Part shown: positions 1 through 8,084 of the stretch, piece after piece | Position numbering within the stretch: position 1 is the first letter of the stretch | Layout: each line of letters opens with the position of its first letter | NCBI GenBank assembly: GCA_017308235.1 | Contig: JAFKFL010000010.1 | Coordinates: forward strand, 368,164-432,163 | Length of the DNA: 64,000 nt | Direction: 5' to 3' | From: Alphaproteobacteria bacterium | GTDB lineage: Bacteria > Pseudomonadota > Alphaproteobacteria > Reyranellales > Reyranellaceae | Program-made: the position numbers and the translations under genes | Notes under the pieces: model-generated | Databases searched by the model: none | The model's input: the letters and a program-made list of their open reading frames with translations, nothing else | What the model was told of the DNA's origin: nothing

Positions 1-858
1 CGAGCCCTGCTTGCTTTTTGCTTCTTCCTGCTGGCCGCGACCCTGGGCCCGGCGGTCGCCCAGGAGAGCGTCCACTTCGCTTCGCTCGACAGCGACAAGA
101 CACAGCTCGACGGCTATCTGTTCCGGCCTCGCGCAACAACCGGACCCTTTCCGGCCGTCGTCTTCCTGCACGGATGCGGCGGGCTCATTTCAGGCATCAG
201 CCATAAGATCATGTCGCGCGAGATGGATTGGGCCGACAAGCTCAACCGGATGGGCATCGGCGTGCTGATGGTGGACAGTTTTGCGCCACGCGGTTCGGGC
301 GAGATGTGCTCGCGCTCGGGGTTCAAGGAATGGCTCTATCGCCGGCGCCCGGCCGACGCCTATGGCGCGCTGGCCTATCTGCAGGGCCTGCCGTTCATCC
401 GACGTGACCGGATCGGCCTTCTCGGTTGGTCGAATGGCGGTGGCGCCACGCTGTTTGCTGTCGCAAAGACGAATCCCTTGCGATCGACGCGCCTCGCAGA
501 CCCGGACTTCGCCGCCGCCGCGGCTTTCTATCCCGCGTCGTGCAATGTCGAGCGGCTGGGCGCCGATTGGGCATCCTCGATTCCCCTGCTGATCCTGGCC
601 GGCGAACTCGATGTATGGACGCCCGCAGCACCGTGCCGGCAGGTCGTCGATAGCGCGGTCGCTCATGGGGCGTCGATCGACTTCCACGCCTATCCCGGCG
701 CCTATCACGACTTCGATTGGCCCGGCGCCAAGCGCCGCGAGCTCACGGCCTATACGACCCGGGCTGGAGTCGTGCCCATCACCGGCGAAGATCCGGCCGC
801 GCACGCCGATGCCGTACAGCGGGTCGAGGCCTTCTTCTCACGCCACCTCTTGCATTGA
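1..858 (+). CDS. Dienelactone hydrolase family protein, 5' end missing
   Basis: Secreted alpha/beta hydrolase, probably acting on an ester or lactone; the substrate is not evident. The frame is open from base 1, so the start codon lies outside the window. The visible N terminus is a hydrophobic stretch (LAFCFFLLAATLGPAVA) followed by Gln-Glu, which looks like the end of a signal peptide. The catalytic apparatus is readable: oxyanion-hole motif HGCGG near residue 56, nucleophile elbow GWSNGG, acid residue in AGELDVW and histidine in AYHDFDW. It is followed 64 bases later by the CoA-transferase gene in the same direction. An internal ATG at 211 would delete the oxyanion motif and is not the start. 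Confidence 0.85.
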   Translation, partial: RALLAFCFFLLAATLGPAVAQESVHFASLDSDKTQLDGYLFRPRATTGPFPAVVFLHGCGGLISGISHKIMSREMDWADKLNRMGIGVLMVDSFAPRGSGEMCSRSGFKEWLYRRRPADAYGALAYLQGLPFIRRDRIGLLGWSNGGGATLFAVAKTNPLRSTRLADPDFAAAAAFYPASCNVERLGADWASSIPLLILAGELDVWTPAAPCRQVVDSAVAHGASIDFHAYPGAYHDFDWPGAKRRELTAYTTRAGVVPITGEDPAAHADAVQRVEAFFSRHLLH

Positions 859-922
859 CTCCAGTCGTGGGGCATCGAAAGCTCTTTCTGATCGCGATTT
901 CCTATTTCGCAGGAGGAAAGTC

Positions 923-2071
923 ATGGTAGGGCCGCTCTCGGGACTCACCGTCGTCGAACTGGCCGGAATCGGCCCGGGTCCGATGTGCTCGATGATGCTG
1001 GGCGACATGGGCGCTGACGTGATCCGCATCGATCGGACCAAGAGCCACGTCATGGATCGCCTCGCCGATCCGAAGTTCGCCGTGCACAACCGCAGCCGCC
1101 GCTCGATCTCGATCGACCTTCAGAAGAAGGAAGGCATCGAGGTGGCGCTGCGCCTGATCGACAAGGCTGACGGCATGACCGAGCCGTTCCGTCCCGGCGT
1201 GGCCGAACGGCTGGGCGTGGGCCCCGATGTCTGCCTCAAGCGCAATCCGAAGCTGGTCTATGGCCGTATGACGGGCTGGGGCCAGGAAGGCCCGCTCGCC
1301 AAGGCAGCCGGCCACGACATCAACTACATCGCCCTCACCGGTGCGCTGCATGCGATCGGCGGCAAGGACAAGCCGACCCCGCCGCTCAATCTCGTGGGCG
1401 ATTTCGGTGGCGGCGGCATGCTGCTTGCCTTCGGCATGGTGTGCGGTCTCCTGGAGGCGCAGCGCTCGGGCAAGGGCCAGGTGATCGACGCGGCGATGGT
1501 CGATGGCGCGGCCCTGCTGCTGGGCGGCGTCTACGGCATGGCCGGCGCGGGCCTGTGGAACTACGAGCGCGAGGCCAACATGCTCGACGGCGGCGCGCAC
1601 TTCTACGGCACCTACGAAACCAAGGACGGCAAGTTCGTCTCGGTGGGCTCGATCGAGCCGCAGTTCTACGACCTGCTGCTCGAGAAGACCGGACTGAAAG
1701 GCGAATCACTGCCGGCGCAAATGGATCGCAAGGCCTGGGCACAATTCAAGGGACGGCTGACGCAAATCTTCAAGACCAAGACGCGCGACGAATGGTGCGC
1801 GATCATGGAAGGCAGCGACATCTGCTTTGCGCCGGTGCTCACCATGCAGGAGGCCTCGCAGCATCCGCACGCCAAGGCGCGCAACGCCTATGTCGACGTC
1901 TCAGGCTTCCCGCAGCCCGCCGCCGCGCCGCGCTTTTCGCGTACCAAGGAAGCGGTCAAGGGACCCGCCGCCAAGCGTGGACAGCACACCGACGAGGTGC
2001 TGGGCGAGCGCGGCTTCTCGACCAAGGAGATCGGCGAGTTGAAGGCAGCCGGGATCGTCGGCCCGCAATGA
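923..2071 (+). CDS. CaiB/BaiF family CoA-transferase (alpha-methylacyl-CoA racemase-like)
   Basis: Family III CoA-transferase or CoA-ester racemase acting in the cytosol. It has 382 residues, normal for an alpha-methylacyl-CoA racemase. The N terminus LSGLTVVELAGIGPGPM is the family's opening motif. Residues corresponding to the His-Asp-Glu set of the mycobacterial racemase can be pointed to in GHDINYIALTG, DAAMVDGAALL and VGSIEPQFY; that residue mapping is from memory of the family, not an alignment. A strong ribosome site AGGAGG (911-916) six bases before the ATG fixes the start and rules out a longer form overlapping the upstream hydrolase. Racemase fits better than formyl-CoA transferase because of the HDINY segment. 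A palindromic repeat follows the stop. Confidence 0.88.
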   Translation: MVGPLSGLTVVELAGIGPGPMCSMMLGDMGADVIRIDRTKSHVMDRLADPKFAVHNRSRRSISIDLQKKEGIEVALRLIDKADGMTEPFRPGVAERLGVGPDVCLKRNPKLVYGRMTGWGQEGPLAKAAGHDINYIALTGALHAIGGKDKPTPPLNLVGDFGGGGMLLAFGMVCGLLEAQRSGKGQVIDAAMVDGAALLLGGVYGMAGAGLWNYEREANMLDGGAHFYGTYETKDGKFVSVGSIEPQFYDLLLEKTGLKGESLPAQMDRKAWAQFKGRLTQIFKTKTRDEWCAIMEGSDICFAPVLTMQEASQHPHAKARNAYVDVSGFPQPAAAPRFSRTKEAVKGPAAKRGQHTDEVLGERGFSTKEIGELKAAGIVGPQ

Positions 2072-2076
2072 CTTTG

Positions 2077-2155
2077 GTCTTTGGACCGCGCGCTTCCAGC
2101 GCGCTCATTCGGCGCGTTCGCCTGAGGCGCGCAGGATGCGCGCGGTCCTGAAGAC
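2077..2155. repeat. Dispersed palindromic repeat, family 1, copy A
   Basis: The ends form an inverted repeat: GTCTTTGGACCGCGCGC at 2077 and its near complement ending AAGAC at 2155. The middle carries GCGCTCATTCGGCGCG. Two relatives occur in the window (19604-19690 and 37415-37484), all strictly between genes and all with GGACCGCG at one end and CGGTCC plus AGAA or TGAA at the other. This copy lies between two genes transcribed the same way and ends right at the GTG of the downstream gene, so a folded transcript could affect its translation. Confidence 0.75.
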
Positions 2156-2869
2156 GTGATCCGCGCCTTCGAGCTTGCCATCCAGCAGCTGGGTGATCCG
2201 CGGCTGCGTGGCGTCATCTGGCAGTCGCTGCTGCTGTCGCTTGCCCTGCAAGCCGTGATCGTGGGCGTTGCCTGGTGGGCGTTGCAGTCGTTCGTCACCT
2301 TCCAATGGAGCTGGGTCAACAGCGCGGTCCATTGGCTGGGCGGTGCTGCCGTGCTGGTGCTGGCACTGATGCTGTTCCCGGCGAGCTTCGGCATCGTGAT
2401 CTCGGTCTTCATGGAGCGCATCGCCGATATCGTGGAAAGCGCCTACTACCCGCGACTCGGCAAGGCGCGCGGCATTCCGATCTGGACAGGGATCTGGACC
2501 GGCCTGGTGTTCCTGGTCGCCGTGATCGCGCTCAACCTCGTCCTGCTGGTGCCCTATCTCATCGCCTTGCTCTTCTTCGGCAGCGGCGCTGTCCTCTTCT
2601 ATGCGCTGAACGGCTGGCTGACGGGGCGCCTCTACTACGAGCAGGTGGCGCTCCGACGCCTGGACCCGGCCGAAGTCAAAGCCTGGCGGCGCGCCAATGC
2701 CGGCGTCCTGTGGGGCACCGGGATCGTCATCGTCTTCCTGGCGACCATCCCGGTCGTGAACCTGCTCGTGCCGGTCGTGGGCACGGCGGCCATGGTGCAT
2801 GTGGCACAAACGCTCACGCCACCGCCGGCACCCGGCCGGCCCTTCAATCCACCGGCGGGTTCACGGTAA
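2156..2869 (+). CDS. EI24 domain-containing membrane protein (CysZ-like)
   Basis: Inner-membrane protein of the EI24/CysZ family, 237 residues. CysZ members take part in sulfate uptake, but nothing nearby supports a sulfate role here. Visible hydrophobic segments start near residues 22 (SLLLSLALQAVIVGVAWWAL), 60 (GGAAVLVLALMLFPASFG), 118 (WTGLVFLVAVIALNLVLLV) and 190 (TGIVIVFLATIPVVNLLVP). The family phrase PVVNLLVPVVGTAAMVH sits near the C terminus. Translation must start at GTG 2156, which abuts the palindromic repeat; no clear Shine-Dalgarno is visible. The lipoprotein gene follows after 10 bases, so the two are probably cotranscribed. Confidence 0.82.
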   Translation: MIRAFELAIQQLGDPRLRGVIWQSLLLSLALQAVIVGVAWWALQSFVTFQWSWVNSAVHWLGGAAVLVLALMLFPASFGIVISVFMERIADIVESAYYPRLGKARGIPIWTGIWTGLVFLVAVIALNLVLLVPYLIALLFFGSGAVLFYALNGWLTGRLYYEQVALRRLDPAEVKAWRRANAGVLWGTGIVIVFLATIPVVNLLVPVVGTAAMVHVAQTLTPPPAPGRPFNPPAGSR

Positions 2870-2879
2870 GATAAGTTTC

Positions 2880-3257
2880 ATGAAATTTGCCTTCTGGCCT
2901 CTGGCCGCAGCGACGTTGTTCCTAGGTGGCTGCGTTTCCGAACCAACCCCGCAATATTCGCTCTCCAGCAATGAACTGGGCACGTTCCGTTCGGCCAATG
3001 CCGGGCGACCGATCCCCGTGAGCCAGATCAAAGGCATGGACTTCCAGCAGCTTCGTTCGACCTTCGGACTGCCGGCGCTCGACCGCAAGGACGCCGCCAC
3101 GCGTGTCCTGCGCTATCAGTCTGATGCCTGCAGCTTGTTCGTCTACCTCTCGAACGATCGCGCGCAATATGCCGACGCCTACGACCTCAAGCTGCGCCGG
3201 CTGATGAACACCGACGAATGTGCAGGCTCGGTAGCGGCGCAGCGCCGGACGTCCTAG
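2880..3257 (+). CDS. Small lipoprotein of unknown function
   Basis: A 125-residue predicted lipoprotein. Residues 1-17 form a signal peptide (MKFAFWPLAAATLFLGG) with a lipobox LGGC whose Cys18 would be lipidated. The mature part has no domain I recognise. It contains PVSQIKGMDFQQLRSTFGLP and one further cysteine pair (YQSDACSLF, NTDECAGS) that could form a disulfide in the periplasm. It lies 10 bases after the EI24 gene. Its stop shares the four bases CTAG (3254-3257) with the stop of the convergent serine hydrolase, so the genes end inside each other. Confidence 0.75.
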   Translation: MKFAFWPLAAATLFLGGCVSEPTPQYSLSSNELGTFRSANAGRPIPVSQIKGMDFQQLRSTFGLPALDRKDAATRVLRYQSDACSLFVYLSNDRAQYADAYDLKLRRLMNTDECAGSVAAQRRTS

Positions 3258-4408
3258 GCCGTAGTCGCCCGTAGGACGTCCCTGAAAACGCTCGCCTGCA
3301 TCTGAAACGCCTGTGGGCTGTAGTCCTGGTAGTACCCCGCGGTCACTGCGACGACGAGGTCGAGCTCCGGGACGATGCGAATCGACTGCCCGCCTCGCCC
3401 AAGTGCGCCGGCCCAATGGACCTCGCGCCCGTTGTGCAGAGAGCGGCCGAGCCACCAGAGATATCCATAGAAATAGGCGCTTGAGGCCTCAAACCGCGGG
3501 GTCATCGAGGCGTCGATCCACGCTTTCGAAACGACTTGGCGGTCGTTCCACCGTCCGCCCGCCAGGACAAGCTGGCCGATCTTTGCCATGTCGCGTGGCC
3601 GCAGGCGCAATCCCCCGCCGGCATCGGTGTCGCCCTTGCGGCGCTTCCACTCCACGGCCGTGATGCCAAGAGGCTCAAACAACACCTCGCGGGCAAATTC
3701 GTCGAGCGGGCGTCCGGTCGCCTTGCGCATGATGGCCGACACGAGCGCGAGCGCGCCGGTGTTGTAGAAGAACTCCTTTCCCGGCGGGGCCGTCATCGGA
3801 AGACTGAGGACGTAACGGCAGGAATCCGGCGACCTGTTCATGCGCGCCTCGTCGTTGTCCTCGTCTCCCGTCTCCGGGGTCGCCTCCACCCACTTCTGAC
3901 CCATCGACATGGTGAGCGCGTGCACCAACTTGAAACGGTCCCTCTCGGGAGAATGCAGATCGGACAGTTCGGGGAAGAAATTCAAGATCGGTTCGTCGAC
4001 GCTGGCGATCAGGCCGCGATCGATCGCGATACCTGTTGCGAGCGACGCCACACTCTTCGAGACCGACTTAATGTCGTGCAGCGTGTCGGCATCGAAGACG
4101 ACGTTTCTCACCTTGCGGTTGTCCACCTCATCGGGACCGCTGAAGTACCGCTCGAACACCAGCTTTCCACTGCGTGCAACCAGGACAGAGTGCACGTTAC
4201 CGTTGGTCGAAGCCGCGAGCCGATCCGCCATCCTGCACAGCGCATCGCGGTCGATGAGCTTGTCGTCACGGGCGGAGGCGACGGGCCAGCCGTCGTCTCG
4301 CGCGACCGGAACACCGCAGCCGTCAGCCGCGTCCGCGTAACCTGGCAACGCGGCAAGCGGTGCGAGTGCTGTTCCCCCGAGAACTGAAACAAATTTACGC
4401 CGGTTCAT
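3254..4408 (-). CDS. Serine hydrolase, class C beta-lactamase/DD-peptidase fold
   Basis: Exported esterase or peptidase of the beta-lactamase-like serine hydrolase family, 384 residues. The N terminus MNRRKFVSVLGGTALAPLAA is a twin-arginine-type signal. The SxxK nucleophile motif is in DIKSVSKSVASLA. The second-motif tyrosine is probably in FFYNTGALAL. The C-terminal HWAGALGRGGQ is where the KTG-type motif is expected. Starting at 4408 puts the signal peptide at the very N terminus, which a start 99 bases upstream would not. It is unlikely to be an antibiotic-resistance enzyme: the family is mostly esterases. The fatty-acid hydroxylase gene lies upstream on the same strand, 277 bases away. 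Confidence 0.85.
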   Translation of the reverse strand: MNRRKFVSVLGGTALAPLAALPGYADAADGCGVPVARDDGWPVASARDDKLIDRDALCRMADRLAASTNGNVHSVLVARSGKLVFERYFSGPDEVDNRKVRNVVFDADTLHDIKSVSKSVASLATGIAIDRGLIASVDEPILNFFPELSDLHSPERDRFKLVHALTMSMGQKWVEATPETGDEDNDEARMNRSPDSCRYVLSLPMTAPPGKEFFYNTGALALVSAIMRKATGRPLDEFAREVLFEPLGITAVEWKRRKGDTDAGGGLRLRPRDMAKIGQLVLAGGRWNDRQVVSKAWIDASMTPRFEASSAYFYGYLWWLGRSLHNGREVHWAGALGRGGQSIRIVPELDLVVAVTAGYYQDYSPQAFQMQASVFRDVLRATTA

Positions 4409-4581
4409 TCGATCGCCCAGCCATTCTTTGGCAAATAGGCTGCTGCAGCATGCTGGTCGATCCCGAGAAACGTCATCGCCGTGCGCAGGCTGTCGAGCGC
4501 ATGGCAACGGGACAGAGCAACGGATTCCCGAATCATTCCCCTCACCTTGTCCTCTCCAAGCGGACTCATATCATCATGTAT

Positions 4582-4594
4582 CTTGTATTACAAG
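4582..4594. promoter_or_regulatory. GntR-type operator candidate
   Basis: CTTGTATTACAAG is a perfect palindrome with 6-base arms and one central base, and it contains the T-GT-N-AC-A pattern typical of GntR/FadR-family operators. It stands in the 277-base spacer upstream of the serine hydrolase gene, in a local AT-rich patch. No GntR gene is adjacent; the only one in the window is at the right end. Confidence 0.35.
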
Positions 4595-4685
4595 GTACCA
4601 TGCTATGCCTTATAGGTCGATTGGAAGCACCTGCTGGCGCCGACCATAGTCCCCCAGCGCTCGCCGAGGCCGACGAGTTAGCATC

Positions 4686-5570
4686 CTAGTCGGCGGCGTT
4701 CAGCTCAGCCGCCCTCAACTCAGCCGTTGTCATACTCCGCCCGTTCGGCCGCCAGCCGGGTGGACCGAAGAGATAGTTCCAGACCTCATTCAGCGAGCGC
4801 ACGCGGGCGAGATCGCGCGCCAGGTCGATCCATGGCTGCAGGTTGATCCGCATCGGATTGTAGGTCGTCACCGGGTGGACCAGGCCGTACTGGCACGGCA
4901 GGTCGTCCCGCTCCTCGACGTAGGTCCCGAACAGCCGATCGAAGACGATAAGCACACCGCCGAAGTTGGCGTCGAGATACGCCACGTTGCGCGCATGATG
5001 GACGCGATGCGCCGACGGCGTGTTCAGCACGTATTCGAGCACGCCGAGCTTGGGAATCCAGTCGGCATGCAGCCAGAACTGATAGAGAAGATTCAAGAAG
5101 AGCGCCGCGACAACATCGAGAGGGCGGAAGCCGAGAAAGGAGAGCGGCGTCAGGAACACGCCTGTGCCGATGAACTTGTCGAACCAGCCCAGGCGATACG
5201 CAGCCGCCAGCGTGAGCTGATTGGGCGAATGATGGACCAGATGCGCGTTCCAGAACCATCGGATCGTATGGCTAGCGCGATGTTGCCAGTAGTAGCAGAA
5301 CTCGAGACCGACGAAGAGCAGCAGCACCGAGCCGATACCCCGAAGGTGGAATGTGTAGAGCCGGTGTCCGTAGGCCCAGGCGAAAACCGGCGCGGTAAGG
5401 GCGAAAGGGACGAGCCCCAGCAGGCGACGCATGATCAGGTCGCCGGCCGACGTTGCCCAGGCGGCCCAGTCGTATTTTTTCCGCGCGGCAAAAAACCAAA
5501 GACCTTCGGCGATGGCGGCCACCATCACAAAAGGCAGGGCGATGTCCTTGAGGGTGTCGAGAAAGGTCAT
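4686..5570 (-). CDS. Sterol desaturase/fatty acid hydroxylase superfamily protein
   Basis: Integral membrane di-iron oxygenase, 294 residues. The three histidine clusters of the superfamily are present in order: HRASH near residue 97, HLVHH near residue 110 and HRVHH near residue 190. Hydrophobic segments precede each cluster (for example GSVLLLFVGLEFCYY). Members hydroxylate or desaturate lipids, sterols or carotenoids; the substrate here cannot be read from sequence. The gene is 12 bases downstream of the TPR-like protein at 5583-6248 on the same strand. The C-terminal tail (RSMTTAELRAAELNAAD) is hydrophilic. Confidence 0.88.
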   Translation of the reverse strand: MTFLDTLKDIALPFVMVAAIAEGLWFFAARKKYDWAAWATSAGDLIMRRLLGLVPFALTAPVFAWAYGHRLYTFHLRGIGSVLLLFVGLEFCYYWQHRASHTIRWFWNAHLVHHSPNQLTLAAAYRLGWFDKFIGTGVFLTPLSFLGFRPLDVVAALFLNLLYQFWLHADWIPKLGVLEYVLNTPSAHRVHHARNVAYLDANFGGVLIVFDRLFGTYVEERDDLPCQYGLVHPVTTYNPMRINLQPWIDLARDLARVRSLNEVWNYLFGPPGWRPNGRSMTTAELRAAELNAAD

Positions 5571-5582
5571 CCGATCAACTTT

Positions 5583-6248
5583 TCAATGGCAGCCGAGGCA
5601 AGTAAGCGGCGCCTTCGCCGCGGGATCGGCCAGCCTCAGCGCGGCATTCTTGGCATAAGACGTGTCGGGCAATTCGCCGGTCATGCGATCGAGGTAGGCC
5701 TTCGCCTTTACGGGCTCGCCGAGCTGCAGCCAGCTGTCGGCCAACGCGCCTAAAAGCTCGCCGCGATTGTGCGTCGCGTTCCAGAAGGAGGTGCTGGCCG
5801 TTAACACGAACTCGAGGTCGGCGATGACGATCCGCGTCAGGCGATCGGCCTCGGCGCGATCGAACGGACGCATGCCGCGCGCGAACGGCTGCAGGCCCGT
5901 GGCGCGCGGAATACGCACCGCGATGTCGCTGGGCGCAAGGGCGACGGCGCGCTCCAGGTCAGCCATCGCCTCCCCGTACAAACGCCGGCCTTCCGTCAGC
6001 GCGCCACGCCTAAAAGCCTGGCCGGCGAGAAACAGCCGACCGTCGCCGCGCCACACCAACGCCTGCGCATGGTCGGGATGGCGGGCAAGGGTGTCGGCGA
6101 TCAGCTTCATGGCGCGGTCGAAGGCTGCCGTGTCGCCGTCGAAGCCGGCGAACATGTCCTCGCGCACCTTGAAGTCGAAGCGCTCCTGGCCGAGCGCGGC
6201 CGTGATCATCGAGAGCAGCACGGCGAGCGCAAGCAGCAGCCGGCGCAT
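5583..6248 (-). CDS. Periplasmic TPR-like protein ending in CxxCH
   Basis: A 221-residue exported helical repeat protein. Residues 1-20 (MRRLLLALAVLLSMITAALG) are a signal peptide. The body has TPR-style helices (DTLARHPDHAQALVWRGDG; MADLERAVALAPSDIAVRI). The protein ends exactly at CLGCH, a CxxCH motif at residues 217-221. CxxCH is the covalent haem c attachment motif, so a haem at the extreme C terminus is possible, though the same residues could bind metal. No other haem ligand is obvious. The downstream hydroxylase is an iron enzyme, so a redox partnership is conceivable but unproven. The DUF6622 gene ends 3 bases upstream. Confidence 0.7.
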   Translation of the reverse strand: MRRLLLALAVLLSMITAALGQERFDFKVREDMFAGFDGDTAAFDRAMKLIADTLARHPDHAQALVWRGDGRLFLAGQAFRRGALTEGRRLYGEAMADLERAVALAPSDIAVRIPRATGLQPFARGMRPFDRAEADRLTRIVIADLEFVLTASTSFWNATHNRGELLGALADSWLQLGEPVKAKAYLDRMTGELPDTSYAKNAALRLADPAAKAPLTCLGCH

Positions 6249-6251
6249 GGC

Positions 6252-6764
6252 TCACTCCGCCGGAACGAACGGCCGGCGGATCTGCATCAGCAGGCCCGAG
6301 AACCAGCCGACGCCCACGCCCGAGACGAAGCCGCCGACGGCGGCCGACAGGCCGATCCAGAACGGCTGGTGGGCCAGAGCCGGCGCCACGCCGAACAGCA
6401 CACCCAGTGCATAGCGGACGGCAAAGATCGAGACGCCGAAGACGAGCGCGAACCAGCCGCCGGCGATTTCCAATTGCCCGTCCTCGGTGCGGCGGACCGA
6501 TCGGCGGCGGCCGATGGCGTGACCCAGCGGCAGCGCCAGCACGAAGGCGGCAGTCCAGATGGCCAGCGCAAGGTCGGGCTGCAGAGCATGCGCAACAGCC
6601 GACAGGGACATGGTCAAGGCGACCAGCGGCAGCAGCGGCAACATCGGTCGCCAGACCGGCACGACGCGCGGCCGCAGGCCCTGCACGCCGAGCCACAGGA
6701 CCAGCGCCATGACGAGCCACACCCAAATCGGCGTGTGGGCGACGATCTCGAAGAGTGACGGCAT
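6252..6764 (-). CDS. DUF6622-like integral membrane protein
   Basis: Membrane protein of 170 residues with about five hydrophobic segments (WVWLVMALVLWLGVQGL, MLPLLPLVALTMSLSAVA, LALAIWTAAFVLALPLGHAI, GGWFALVFGVSIFAVRYALG, and a Gly-rich C-terminal one). The function is unknown. I start it at 6764 because the hydrophobic segment then begins near the N terminus; a longer form from 6920 would add 52 charged, non-conserved-looking residues. It is followed within a few bases by the TPR-like protein. Its upstream side carries a 49-base near-copy of the 5' end of the LytTR gene, suggesting the two were once divergent neighbours. Confidence 0.65.
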   Translation of the reverse strand: MPSLFEIVAHTPIWVWLVMALVLWLGVQGLRPRVVPVWRPMLPLLPLVALTMSLSAVAHALQPDLALAIWTAAFVLALPLGHAIGRRRSVRRTEDGQLEIAGGWFALVFGVSIFAVRYALGVLFGVAPALAHQPFWIGLSAAVGGFVSGVGVGWFSGLLMQIRRPFVPAE

Positions 6765-6850
6765 GATGACACCCGCAAAGGACTGACCGAGGCCTCCAGC
6801 GTCGGCGAAGGAAGCCCCGCGAGCCATCTCTCCTGCGTGGATTCGCCGGG

Positions 6851-6899
6851 CTTTTTCGCGATCTGCCCGCTCCCGTCGTTCGCGATACGCGAAGTGACG
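6851..6899 (+). repeat. 49-bp imperfect direct repeat, copy 1 (relic of LytTR gene 5' end)
   Basis: Matches 8036-8084 at 39 of 49 positions, including 17 identical bases at the start (CTTTTTCGCGATCTGCC). In copy 2 the repeat spans the LytTR start codon; here the equivalent codon is ATA. Two TCGCGAT-like words 24 bases apart occur in both copies. The two copies bracket the hydrolase gene 6917-7957 in direct orientation. Confidence 0.7.
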
Positions 6900-6916
6900 G
6901 TGCACCGGCGCGCATC

Positions 6917-7957
6917 TCACCGTTGATCGGCGAATGCCTTGTCGAAGAAGGCCGGGATCTCCGCCTGCAATCGCGCCAGGAACGCCCGGCGATCGAAGCC
7001 CGGTGGATCTGAGGCCGCGTCCCCGTCCGGTGTGAGGATTGGAGCGCTTGGCGGATCCAGGAAAGCGAAGTGCCCGGCGTTGGCAACTTGGTGATAGTCA
7101 GCGTTGGGCACATTGCCCGCGATCCAGCCGGCATGAAAACGCGGCACCAGCCAGCGATCCTTTGCGCCGGCGTAGATCGATGTCGGGATGTGGATGTTCG
7201 TCAGTGACTGTGCCGTGAAAACCACCCCCAACGGTGCCAGCGCGACGGCGGCGCGTACTCTTTTGTCGACGGTGGGCGGAATCGGTACGGGCGCCCCGGT
7301 CGTTGGGGTCGCGCGCGCCATGCCGCAGAAGACCGGATCGTCGGCTGCATTGTCCCGGCAATGCTCACCAACGCGCCGAAGATCGGCCTGGCCGCCGGCC
7401 AAGGCGACTGCTGTGTATCCGCCGGCCGAGTGTCCCAGCACGGCGATCCGTGGACTTTGCGCATCCGATGCGATGCGGTCTTTCCAGTCGGGATCGCCCA
7501 ACAGGGCATCGATCACACGCGACACCTGGGCCGGCCGTTCGGCAAAATATTTTCCTGTCGGCTTCGACAGCAACGAATGGTCCTGCCAGTTGTCGCCAGG
7601 GTGCCGTAACGCGGCAACCAGATAACCGTGTTTTGCCAGCGCTTCCGCCAGACTGCTGTGCGCGAATTCGGATCCTCCCAACCCATGGCTTAAGACGATC
7701 AGACCTCTCACTCGCTCATTGGCTGGCGCTCCAACCGCGACATTGAGCGTGAACAAACCCATCGAGATGGTGCGCGGCGCGACCTGGGTTGGATAGTAGA
7801 GCGCCATCGGGATGGCCTCGGCATTCGTCGGCGAAACCGGGACCGTCATTTGCCGCCAGCCAGCGTCGTCGGCCATCGCCCTCTGAATGGACAACGGCAA
7901 GACCGTCAGGCCGATACCAAGGCCAATCAACGGCAGCATCTTGCGAATAAATGGCAT
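6917..7957 (-). CDS. Alpha/beta hydrolase (PAF-acetylhydrolase/dienelactone hydrolase-like), exported
   Basis: Exported esterase-type hydrolase of 346 residues. The N terminus (MLPLIGLGIGLTVLPLSI after MPFIRK) is a signal peptide or anchor. Catalytic elements: HGLGG oxyanion region, nucleophile elbow GHSAGG, acid in YAGAKDRW and histidine in ANAGHFAF. The start at 7957 is favoured by AGGAG seven bases upstream; a start at 7990 lacks such a site. The gene diverges from the LytTR regulator at 8070 and is bracketed by 49-bp direct repeats, so it may have entered between two formerly adjacent genes. Regulation by the neighbouring LytTR protein is plausible. Confidence 0.85.
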   Translation of the reverse strand: MPFIRKMLPLIGLGIGLTVLPLSIQRAMADDAGWRQMTVPVSPTNAEAIPMALYYPTQVAPRTISMGLFTLNVAVGAPANERVRGLIVLSHGLGGSEFAHSSLAEALAKHGYLVAALRHPGDNWQDHSLLSKPTGKYFAERPAQVSRVIDALLGDPDWKDRIASDAQSPRIAVLGHSAGGYTAVALAGGQADLRRVGEHCRDNAADDPVFCGMARATPTTGAPVPIPPTVDKRVRAAVALAPLGVVFTAQSLTNIHIPTSIYAGAKDRWLVPRFHAGWIAGNVPNADYHQVANAGHFAFLDPPSAPILTPDGDAASDPPGFDRRAFLARLQAEIPAFFDKAFADQR

Positions 7958-8035
7958 CGTGACTCCTTGCGATTGCAATGCCTTCGTCACCCGTGCGATC
8001 GCGAGCGACCACTGCGTTTGCGCGGAGAGGCTGGA

Positions 8036-8084
8036 CTTTTTCGCGATCTGCCGGCACTGATCACTGGCGATGCGCGAAATGACG
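8036..8084 (+). repeat. 49-bp imperfect direct repeat, copy 2
   Basis: Partner of 6851-6899 (39 of 49 bases identical). It spans the LytTR start codon at 8070 and carries TCGCGAT and TGGCGAT words spaced 24 bases apart, a spacing near two helical turns that would suit a dimeric regulator binding one DNA face. Whether it is an operator or a duplication scar cannot be decided from sequence alone. Confidence 0.65.

Noticed and set aside
3254..3257. CTAG shared by two convergent stop codons as a regulatory overlap.
   Set aside because: A four-base shared palindromic stop is common between tightly packed convergent genes and needs no special explanation.
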